Shown here one piece after another: positions 41,501-47,882 of a DNA stretch of 47,882 nt (position 1 is its first letter; each line of letters begins with the position of its first letter). Origin of the DNA: 66-474 sp051961995 (GTDB taxonomy: Bacteria; Pseudomonadota; Gammaproteobacteria; Xanthomonadales; Rhodanobacteraceae); the NCBI GenBank assembly GCA_051961995.1, contig JBQCCR010000059.1, positions 1-47,882 on the forward strand, written 5' to 3'. A program made the translations under genes and the position numbers. Under the pieces are notes generated by a model. It was not told the origin of the DNA. It was given only the letters and a program-made list of their open reading frames with translations, and made no database searches.

Positions 41501-44500
41501 CGTGTCCGCTTCCGCGTTCGGCGATGGCGCGGCGGCGACCAACACCGATGCCACCGCGCTGGGCCAAAACAGCACCGCCAGCGGCATCGCCAGCACCGCG
41601 ACGGGCTACAACGCGCATGCGACCGGGAATAACAGCTTCGCTGGCGGCAATGGCGCCAAGGCGATCGAAACCAGCGATGTCGCGCTGGGCAGTGGTGCGT
41701 ATGCGGGCATTGCCGGCGGAAGCACCCACAGTGGCGACATTGCCATTGGCAACAATTCGCGCGCGGGCTCCACGGTTGCGGACTGGGGCGACAACATAGC
41801 CATCGGCAACGGTGCTTCGTCCACCGGCAACGGCGGCATTGCGTTGGGAGCCGGTGCCAATGTCGCCGGCAATGGAGCAATGGGCGTTGGCTATAAGGCC
41901 GTTGCTTCAGGCGCGGGTGCGAACTCGTTCGGTGCCTACTCGAACGCCGCGGGCCTATTTGGAACGACGCTGGGCCTCAAGGCGTCTGATGGTGGCTTCG
42001 AAAAAGCGGTCGCGCTGGGTGCATATTCGGTCGCGGCGGCGCCGAATGCCACGCCGAGCGTGACCATCAACGGCCAGGTGCAGAACTTCGCCGGCGGTGC
42101 GCCGACCAGCGTGGTCAGCGTGGGCACGGTCGGCAACGAACGCCAGATCACCAATGTCGCGGCGGGTCAGCTCAGCGCGACCAGCACCGACGCGGTGAAC
42201 GGTTCGCAGTTGTATGCAGTGGATCAGCTTGCCACCGCAACCGACAACTACTTCAAGGCCAATGGCCTGAACGACGGCACCGATAACGCGAAAGTCAACG
42301 GCATCGATGCCGTAGCGGTGGGCGCCAACGCCTATAGCAATGGCGACTATTCCACCGCGGTCGGCACCGGTGCGCACGCCTATGGCGTGTCGGCTTCCGC
42401 GTTCGGCGACGGCGCGCAGGCGGTCAACACCAATGCCACGGCATTGGGTCAGGACAGCTCGGCGTCGGGCCTCAACAGCACCGCAACGGGTTACAACAGC
42501 GACGCCTTCGGCGACAATAGCTTCGCCGGCGGCAATGGCGCCCATGCAAATGGCACCAACGACATCGCCATGGGTAGTGGTGCGAACACCTACGCCGGAA
42601 CCACCAGCGGCAACAGCATCGCGATCGGCAATTTCGCTTCTGCAGGTTCCTATAACGGGTCCGACACCGCGATGGGCAACCAGGCCAGCGCGACCGGCGG
42701 CTACAGCACCGGCGTCGGCAGCTACGCCAATGCAAGCGGCAAGCAGTCTTCCGCATTCGGCGACGACGCACGCGCGACGGGCGACTACAGCACGGCGGTC
42801 GGCAATCACACGCTGGCCAACGCCAACAAGGCCACCGCGATGGGCAACCAGGCCTATGCGGGCGGCAATGCATTCGGCTTCGACACCGCGGTGGGTGCGG
42901 GTTCGCATGCAACCGGCGGTTACAGCGCCGCGTTCGGCAATCTCGCCAATGCCAGTGGCGAGAACTCGGTGGCGGTGGGCAACTCCGCTTCCGTCAACGC
43001 GAATGCCTATGGCAGCGTCACCCGCAGCAGCGCATTCGGCGACCACGCCAGCGTCAATGCCAACGGCGGATCGGGTTCGAAATACAGCACCGCCAACAAC
43101 AGCATGGCGATGGGCAGCAACGCCAGTGTCACAGCGACGGATTCCATCGTTTTTGGTGGCCACGCCGACAATTCCATTGCCTTGGGCAACTCGGCCAGCG
43201 TTAGTGCCTTTGGCACCAACGCAAACAACAGCATCGCCATTGGCAACCACGCCAATGTGACGGGCACTTACGTCCCTGTGGGCCCCAGTGGCAATGGCAT
43301 GGCGATCGGCAACTATGCCAGCGTCACTGCCGGATCCGCCGCGGCACTCGGTGATCACGCTTCTGCAACCGGCAAGTACGGCACCGCTGTGGGCAACAAC
43401 GCGTCCGAGCACGGCAATTCGGCACTGGCGGTCGGTCGCAACGCCACCGCGAACGATACCAATGACATCGCGATGGGCAGCGGTGCGCACACTTTCGGCG
43501 GTAACAGCGTTGGCGGCAGCATTGCCATCGGCACGAGCGCCTATGCAGGCAGCTACCTGACCGGCGCCGACGTTGCCGTGGGCAACGGCGCGCAGGCCAC
43601 TGGCGGTCAAAGCGCTGCGTTCGGCAATGCGGCCGTTTCCAGCGGCTATCAATCCGCCGCAGTTGGCGCCAACGCGCAAGCGACCGGCCAGTACGCCAGT
43701 GCCTTCGGCGCGAATGCCCAGGCCACCCAGAAGGACGCCACCGCCACCGGCCAGAACAGCAACGCGGCCGGCGTGCGCAGCACCGCCGATGGCGCCAATG
43801 CGCGCGCTTGGGGCGATTACGACACCTCGATGGGCAGCAATGCCATAGCCGGCAGCGACACCACCGGCACGACGATCACCAATTACGACACCGCGATCGG
43901 TGCGTATGCGGAAGCTTACGGCGGCGAAGCCACCGCGCTGGGTCAATTCGCCTTCGCGACCGCACAGGGTGCGACGGCGGTGGGTCAGGCCAGTGTGGCC
44001 GATGCCCAGAACAGCGTCGCGGTCGGCTTCCAGGCCAACACGGCGGGCTTTGCCAACAGCGTAGCGCTGGGTGCGACTTCCGCCGACGGCGTGGGCGCAA
44101 TCGCCGACGTCGCCAATCCGCTGCACATTGATCCGACCTACATTCCGCCGGGCGTGTTGCAGGGCGCCTACGGCAGCGATGCCAACTTCAACCCCACGAC
44201 GGTGACGAGCGTGGGTGAAGTGTCGATGGGTGCGCCGGGTGCGGAGCGCCAGATCACCAACGTGGCGGCGGGTACCCAGTTGACCGATGCGGTCAACGTC
44301 GGCCAGATCATGCCGCTGGTGGATGCCATCAACGGCATCAATGTCGGTGAGGGCATCACTTACTTCCGCGCGAACTCGACCTTGGGTGATGCGCAGGTGA
44401 TCGGTGCGAATACCATCGCGATCGGTCCGTTGGCAGTGGCGGCGGGCGACTCCTCGTTCGCGGCGGGTTACAAGGCAAGTTCGGCGGGTACCGAGAGCAC

Positions 44501-47500
44501 GGCGGTTGGATTCAATGCAAGCGCGGCCGGGTTCTCGGCCAGCGCCTTCGGTGATCATGCTTCCGCAAGTGCCGACGACAGCACGGCGCTCGGCCAACAC
44601 AGCACGGCGTCGGGCATCAAGAGCTCCGCGACTGGCTTCAACTCGGTGGCCTCCGGTTACAAGAGCACGGCCGACGGTGCGGGCGCCAATGCTGAAGGCG
44701 ACAACAGCTTCGCCGGTGGCAGCGGTGCATACGCGGGCGATCACGCTACCGCGCTGGGCAATGCCGCCAGCGCCTCCGGCAGCGGCAGCATTGCGATGGG
44801 CAACAATGCCGACGCCTTCGGTTATCGCGGCACCGCGATTGGCAACGGTACCTCTGCCGACTACAAGGCCACGGCGATCGGCAACAAGGCGTTTGCCTCG
44901 ACGTACGGCACCTCGCTGGGCAACCAGGCCAACGCGCTCGGCAACTACAGCACCGCACTGGGTAGCCATGCCTACGCGGAAGGCGAGTGGAGCTTCGCCG
45001 GCGGCAACAAGGCGGCAGCCTACGGCACCTCCAGCGTGGCGTTGGGCGCAAGCTCGATCGCACAGGGCAACTACAGCACCGCAGTCGGTCGTCAGTCGCA
45101 GGCCGAAGGCACCGCGAGCACCGCGATGGGCTCCGATGCGTACGCGGGTGGCGACTTCAGCACCGCCATCGGTCGTTCGGCATCGGCGGCCGGCCTGTCC
45201 AGCACGGCGCTGGGCACCAATGCCGATGCCGTGGGCGACAACAGCGTGGCGCTTGGCCGTCAGGCAACCGCCAATGGTGCCAGTGACATCGCGATGGGCA
45301 ACGGCGCGAATACCTACGCCGGCAGCAGCAACGGTTCCAGTATCGCGATCGGTAACGGCGCGTTCGCGGGCTCGTACCTCGCCGGTTCGGATCTGGCGAT
45401 GGGCAATGGTGCAGTGGCGGCAGGTGGCCATAGCACTGCGGTAGGCGATTCGGCTTATGTGCGTGCGCAGGACATCAGCAGCGCGGAATACAGCGGCGCC
45501 TTCGGGTACGACAGCGGCGTCAGCAGCAAGTACGGCAGCAGCGCCCGGAATGCCACGGCAGTCGGTGTCCACGCCGGGGTGATCACTGCATTCGGCGGTT
45601 ACGCGAATGGCAGCAGTGCATTCGGCTACAACACCGGGGTGGTCGCCATTGACGGGAGCAGTGCCAATGCCGCCAGCGCTTTCGGCTATGAGAGCGGCGT
45701 CGGAGCATTGTTGGGTAGCAATTCGAGCGCCAGCAGCGCGATGGGCTATCGCTCCAGCGTGCTGAGCAAATACGGCAGCAAGGCCAACAATTCCACCGCG
45801 GTGGGTTCCTACGCCGGCGTCTATGCCGGTGGCGATAGCGGCGAAAGCACCGCCAGCAACGCCAGCGCATTCGGCTCCCACGCCTACGTCGGCGCGTTGA
45901 ATGGCAGCAACGCCAACAATGCGACGGCGGTCGGGTCCGGCGCTTATGTGCTCGCCAATTACGGCAGCAGCGCCAGCCACAGCAGCGCCTTCGGTGCCAA
46001 TGCCTACGTGACGTCGATTGATGGCAGCAACGCCAACAACGCAACCGCAGTGGGCTCGGGTGCGTACGTCAAGGCGACCGAAGGCAGCACCACCAGCCAT
46101 AGCAGCGCGTTCGGCGACACGGCCAACGTTGAGGCGGATTTCAGCTCCAGCGCCAACAACGCCACGGCGGTGGGTTCGTATGCGTATGTCTACGCCACTG
46201 GTGACTCCACTGCCGATCACAGCGATGCGTTCGGCGCGAATGCGCAAATCGATGCGGAGGACGGCGCCACCGCCAAGAACGCGCTCGCCATGGGTAGCAG
46301 TTCCTACATTTCCGCCCGAGACAGCTTCTCCGCGGATGGCAGCGTGGCGGTCGGCCACAACGCCATGATTTCCGCCCAGACCAGCAACGCCACCAACAGC
46401 GTCGCAATTGGCGATGGGGCGTACGTCGGCAATGCCTACGGCTATGGCGCCAGCAACGCCATCGCGATCGGCAACAAGGCCGGCTCCATCTACACTGGCG
46501 CGGTCGCGCTGGGTAGCTACGCTACGGCGGCCGGCACGCGCGCCACGGCGCTGGGTTACGGCTCGACAGCCAGCGGCACCAACAGCATCGGTATCGGGTA
46601 CGGTTCCGATGCTTCCGGCATTGACTCCATCGCGCTTGGCCGCAGCGCTTATGCGTCCGGCTTCAATGCCACGGCGGTGGGCAGAGCGGCCTACGCCACC
46701 GCCGACGACGCCACCGCGGTGGGCGATTTCTCCTCTGCGAGCGGACAGTCGTCGTTCGCAGGCGGCCTGTACGCTACCGCCAGTAACTACAGCACGGTCG
46801 CGCTGGGTACGAACAGCTCCGCGTCCGGTGAGTACTCGACGGCAGTGGGCGCCATGTCGCAGGCCAGCGGGGACCTGAGCCTGGCGGCGGGCTTCTCCGC
46901 CATTGCGCAGGGCCTGAACTCGACCGCGGTCGGCAACAGCTCGGACGCATCCGGCGCGTACAGCACGGCGGTGGGCAGCAATGCCGTCGCGGCCGGCGCG
47001 AATGCTTCCGCATTCGGCACCGGCGCGTATGCGCAGAGCGACAACAGCCTGGCCGGCGGCTACAACGCGCTCGCCTCAGGCCTGAGCTCGGTGGCAATGG
47101 GCAACGGCGCGCAAGCGACTGGTGCCTACAGCTCCGCGGTCGGCAACAACGCCAATGCGGCCGGCCCGGATTCGGTGGCGGTGGGTCACTACGCCAACGC
47201 TTCCGGCGGGTTCTCGACGGTGCTCGGCAGTGGTGAGCCTGCTCATGTCTTCACCGACACGGATCCGGCGACCGGCATTACCACCACCTACACGGGCGAG
47301 AGCCTGGCGGGTGATTTCAGCACCGCCGCCGGTTGGGGCGCGCAGGCGTTCAATCGCGGCGACAACGCGATCGGCACTTATGCGCACGCGGGCAACCCGG
47401 CGCTGGATGGCACGGTCGAAACTTATGACACCGCGCTGGGCTACAAGACCTTCGCCAGCGGCGGGGTGAGCATCGCGATCGGTTCGTTCAACCACGCAAG

Positions 47501-47882
47501 TGGCCAAGCCAGCATCGCCGAAGGCTATGCTGCGGACGCGAGCAACATCGGCAGCATCGCCATCGGCGCGCAGAGCACCTCCACCGGCTTGGCTTCCATC
47601 GCGTCTGGCGCGAATTCCTCGGCCACGGGCGATTACAGCACCGCGACCGGCGCCAACGCCAAAGCCACCGCGTTCGATGCGACGGCGACCGGCCAGAACA
47701 GCAATGCGGCCGGTGTGCGCAGCACGGCTGACGGCGCCAACGCGCGCGCCTGGGGCGACTACGACACCGCGATGGGCAGCAATGCGATCGCCGGCAGCGA
47801 CCCGTCCGGTCTGACGATCACCAACTACGACACCGCGATCGGTGCGTATGCGGAAGCTTACGGCGGCGAAGCCACTGCGCTG
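38547..47882 (+). CDS. Giant trimeric autotransporter adhesin (YadA/Hia type), N-terminal part; open to the right edge
   Basis: One frame runs from ATG 38547 to the last base: 3112 codons without a stop. The first ~23 residues (MNKKIYSLVWNKSLNQVVVASE) are an extended signal peptide region, followed by a hydrophobic core (about 44–60) and an AFA cleavage site near 61. The passenger consists of 14–16-residue YadA-head-like repeats (S-x-A-x-G/A-x-G-A-x-A). At least five neck modules (R-x-I-T-N-V-A-x-G ... DAVN-x-x-Q-L/V) lie near residues 185–205, 367–390, 902–930, 1197–1225 and 1900–1930; the first four are each followed by YF-K/Q-ANG. Such proteins form homotrimers that mediate surface, host or cell–cell adhesion. 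The stalk and C-terminal beta-barrel anchor must lie beyond the window. Confidence 0.93.
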   Translation, partial: MNKKIYSLVWNKSLNQVVVASELATTKSVGGSAGTGRAAGTRLAQLALAVLLAISAPFAFAGQTNCTGALAGGGNALGCGLNANAAGAYTTAIGYSAYAGGQGDSAFGYQSYANGGHSTATGGFATATGGFATAIGYGANTAGFSNSVALGAYSVNNAANQVSFGHSATDINPKTGVAFGSPLNRTLTNVAPGVNPTDAVNLGQVQTLIGTTADYFKANGAGGDYASATGADATAAGPKANASGANSFAGGYKAVASGANSVAVGWGANVSASGRSGNAFGEKASATSYAAVAIGLGAVAGNGVLGGPGSAEGAVALGLRSIADAQNGVAIGDGASTNGYANSVALGASSVVNRANSVSVGSPINLRQITDVAAGNLGAGSTDAVNAGQLFTTNTYLSTLGTTTAAALGGGSTYTTGSGVSAPTYTLHNSAGVATNYNDVGSALGALDSTVQSIDATGTNYFQANGANDGTDNASATGPGAVAAGPNANASGLNAAAFGKGAQATGGYSAVAIGYQASASGDGNSIALGGNTVSSNHDTVAIGHRATASGRYASAFGPHSYATGDYSVTLGTGARAAGAASMAQGDGAQVAVTNGAYTTSANNAIAIGTDALVNATGGNPGYSAYTADNSIALGNHASVNAAAASANNAAAIGNYASASANSAAAFGDHANANAAYSTAVGYKATAGGADSLAAGANSKATGSSSVALGDGAFANAANSFAEGTGAQATGASAVAIGLNAIASTSSAVAIGSAATANGGQAVSIGAGNTATGNGAVAIGDPNTATGTGAVAMGDNNTANGQGAVALGAGNTASGQGSVALGNASDAAGAGSLAFGDTASAAAADGVALGSGATAANANDVALGSGSITAAPNATPSVTINGQMQNFAGGAPGSVVSVGTAGNERQITNVAAGQLSATSTDAVNGSQLYAVDQLATATDNYFKANGLNDGTDNAAVNGTDAVAVGANAYANGNYATAVGTGAHAYGVSASAFGDGAAATNTDATALGQNSTASGIASTATGYNAHATGNNSFAGGNGAKAIETSDVALGSGAYAGIAGGSTHSGDIAIGNNSRAGSTVADWGDNIAIGNGASSTGNGGIALGAGANVAGNGAMGVGYKAVASGAGANSFGAYSNAAGLFGTTLGLKASDGGFEKAVALGAYSVAAAPNATPSVTINGQVQNFAGGAPTSVVSVGTVGNERQITNVAAGQLSATSTDAVNGSQLYAVDQLATATDNYFKANGLNDGTDNAKVNGIDAVAVGANAYSNGDYSTAVGTGAHAYGVSASAFGDGAQAVNTNATALGQDSSASGLNSTATGYNSDAFGDNSFAGGNGAHANGTNDIAMGSGANTYAGTTSGNSIAIGNFASAGSYNGSDTAMGNQASATGGYSTGVGSYANASGKQSSAFGDDARATGDYSTAVGNHTLANANKATAMGNQAYAGGNAFGFDTAVGAGSHATGGYSAAFGNLANASGENSVAVGNSASVNANAYGSVTRSSAFGDHASVNANGGSGSKYSTANNSMAMGSNASVTATDSIVFGGHADNSIALGNSASVSAFGTNANNSIAIGNHANVTGTYVPVGPSGNGMAIGNYASVTAGSAAALGDHASATGKYGTAVGNNASEHGNSALAVGRNATANDTNDIAMGSGAHTFGGNSVGGSIAIGTSAYAGSYLTGADVAVGNGAQATGGQSAAFGNAAVSSGYQSAAVGANAQATGQYASAFGANAQATQKDATATGQNSNAAGVRSTADGANARAWGDYDTSMGSNAIAGSDTTGTTITNYDTAIGAYAEAYGGEATALGQFAFATAQGATAVGQASVADAQNSVAVGFQANTAGFANSVALGATSADGVGAIADVANPLHIDPTYIPPGVLQGAYGSDANFNPTTVTSVGEVSMGAPGAERQITNVAAGTQLTDAVNVGQIMPLVDAINGINVGEGITYFRANSTLGDAQVIGANTIAIGPLAVAAGDSSFAAGYKASSAGTESTAVGFNASAAGFSASAFGDHASASADDSTALGQHSTASGIKSSATGFNSVASGYKSTADGAGANAEGDNSFAGGSGAYAGDHATALGNAASASGSGSIAMGNNADAFGYRGTAIGNGTSADYKATAIGNKAFASTYGTSLGNQANALGNYSTALGSHAYAEGEWSFAGGNKAAAYGTSSVALGASSIAQGNYSTAVGRQSQAEGTASTAMGSDAYAGGDFSTAIGRSASAAGLSSTALGTNADAVGDNSVALGRQATANGASDIAMGNGANTYAGSSNGSSIAIGNGAFAGSYLAGSDLAMGNGAVAAGGHSTAVGDSAYVRAQDISSAEYSGAFGYDSGVSSKYGSSARNATAVGVHAGVITAFGGYANGSSAFGYNTGVVAIDGSSANAASAFGYESGVGALLGSNSSASSAMGYRSSVLSKYGSKANNSTAVGSYAGVYAGGDSGESTASNASAFGSHAYVGALNGSNANNATAVGSGAYVLANYGSSASHSSAFGANAYVTSIDGSNANNATAVGSGAYVKATEGSTTSHSSAFGDTANVEADFSSSANNATAVGSYAYVYATGDSTADHSDAFGANAQIDAEDGATAKNALAMGSSSYISARDSFSADGSVAVGHNAMISAQTSNATNSVAIGDGAYVGNAYGYGASNAIAIGNKAGSIYTGAVALGSYATAAGTRATALGYGSTASGTNSIGIGYGSDASGIDSIALGRSAYASGFNATAVGRAAYATADDATAVGDFSSASGQSSFAGGLYATASNYSTVALGTNSSASGEYSTAVGAMSQASGDLSLAAGFSAIAQGLNSTAVGNSSDASGAYSTAVGSNAVAAGANASAFGTGAYAQSDNSLAGGYNALASGLSSVAMGNGAQATGAYSSAVGNNANAAGPDSVAVGHYANASGGFSTVLGSGEPAHVFTDTDPATGITTTYTGESLAGDFSTAAGWGAQAFNRGDNAIGTYAHAGNPALDGTVETYDTALGYKTFASGGVSIAIGSFNHASGQASIAEGYAADASNIGSIAIGAQSTSTGLASIASGANSSATGDYSTATGANAKATAFDATATGQNSNAAGVRSTADGANARAWGDYDTAMGSNAIAGSDPSGLTITNYDTAIGAYAEAYGGEATAL
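41153..42545 (+). repeat. 885-bp tandem segment repeat in the adhesin gene
   Basis: The stretch 41153–41660 recurs at 42038–42545 with a constant offset of 885 bp (295 codons). It covers a spacer with TPSVTINGQ, the neck ERQITNVAAGQLSATSTDAVN, the NYFKANGLNDGTDNA link and the first head repeats. The neck part is almost identical at DNA level; the head part has diverged more. Confidence 0.8.
43746..43940 (+). repeat. Adhesin head segment, copy 1 of a long-range repeat
   Basis: About 195 bp encoding GQNSNAAGVRSTADGANARAW and TNYDTAIGAYAEAYGGEATAL. It recurs at 47688–47882 with an offset of 3942 bp (1314 codons). One in-register change region lies in the middle (codons for the DTTGT versus DPSGL stretch). 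Confidence 0.8.
45450..46419 (+). repeat. Adhesin subregion with longer head-repeat period
   Basis: Residues about 2302–2625 leave the 14–16-residue head rhythm. They use units of about 20–24 residues alternating A-F-G and A-V-G cores (for example ANNATAVGSGAYV then ASHSSAFGANAYV), joined by Gly/Ser/Asn/Asp-rich linkers. The frame stays open and the normal rhythm resumes afterwards. Confidence 0.7.
47688..47882 (+). repeat. Adhesin head segment, copy 2 of a long-range repeat (cut by the window edge)
   Basis: Matches 43746–43940 base for base over most of its length, including a long identical run through the GAYAEAYGGEATAL codons, and is still matching at the last base of the window. The duplication therefore continues outside. 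Confidence 0.78.

Noticed and set aside
41955..46358. 1467-codon open frame on the minus strand opposite the adhesin gene
   Set aside because: It is a by-product of the regular GC-rich codon rhythm of the plus-strand repeats. The translation is low-complexity (Ala/Gly/Arg/Val with scattered His), shows no signal, domain or ribosome site, and mirrors the adhesin repeats.
38573..47814. Several plus-strand frames of 60–306 codons within the adhesin region
   Set aside because: All lie in other phases of the same continuous adhesin frame and give Pro/Arg/Ser-rich sequence without family likeness. The phase beginning at 38547 has no stop anywhere.
38800..47882. Regularly spaced short repeats resembling a CRISPR array
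   Set aside because: The period is that of coding head repeats (42–48 bp and multiples), the frame stays open, copies vary at third positions as coding DNA does, and no cas gene is present.

Overview
The window is GC-rich and densely packed, and reads as chromosome of a gammaproteobacterium of the order Xanthomonadales (Lysobacterales), most likely near Rhodanobacteraceae/Xanthomonadaceae. The grounds are the divergent speE/speA pair, the argS–SPOR–ydfG run, the coaBC–dut–algC run in which the phosphomannomutase carries a long membrane extension, an aryl-polyene (xanthomonadin-type) pigment block, GTAG-type palindromic intergenic repeats, and a YadA-type adhesin with an extended signal peptide. 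This placement is inference from gene content; no rRNA or tRNA gene is present to confirm it.

Layout. 1–4.3 kb: 5' part of speE (minus), speA, and a two-gene unit of an SDR/DoxX-like fusion plus a DUF2269-like membrane protein. 4.3–8.5 kb, minus strand: ydfG-like SDR, SPOR-domain protein, argS, a 374-bp non-coding gap with a perfect hairpin, then radC. 8.6–14.9 kb, plus strand: an HWE-type sensor histidine kinase, then coaBC–dut–algC. 15–15.5 kb: a small secreted protein on the minus strand.

15.7–28.1 kb is an aryl-polyene/xanthomonadin-like locus. Seven plus-strand genes (membrane protein, hotdog protein, acyltransferase, LolA-like carrier, MMPL exporter, second hotdog dehydratase, FabG-like reductase) are mostly coupled by overlapping stop and start codons. 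They lie between two minus-strand arms: a halogenase-like flavoprotein on the left, and a second halogenase-like flavoprotein, a GT2 glycosyltransferase, a ketosynthase-like chain-length factor and a full ketosynthase on the right. The block has elongation, reduction, dehydration, tailoring and export functions. It has no acyl carrier protein, no starter-activating ligase, no chorismatase or ammonia lyase and no thioesterase, so it must work with genes elsewhere.

28.2–38.1 kb: a YdcF-like protein, a small exported protein, hemF, a VOC-family protein, two divergent secreted M28 metallopeptidases, hrpB (with an in-frame palindromic-repeat insertion) and tatD. Many short gaps here hold palindromic repeats.

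38.5 kb to the right edge is one uninterrupted reading frame of at least 3112 codons: the N-terminal part of a giant trimeric autotransporter adhesin made of YadA-head-like repeats and at least five neck modules, preceded by a ~400-bp hairpin-rich leader. The gene runs past the window, so its stalk and membrane anchor are not seen. No transposase, integrase, CRISPR array, rRNA or tRNA was found.
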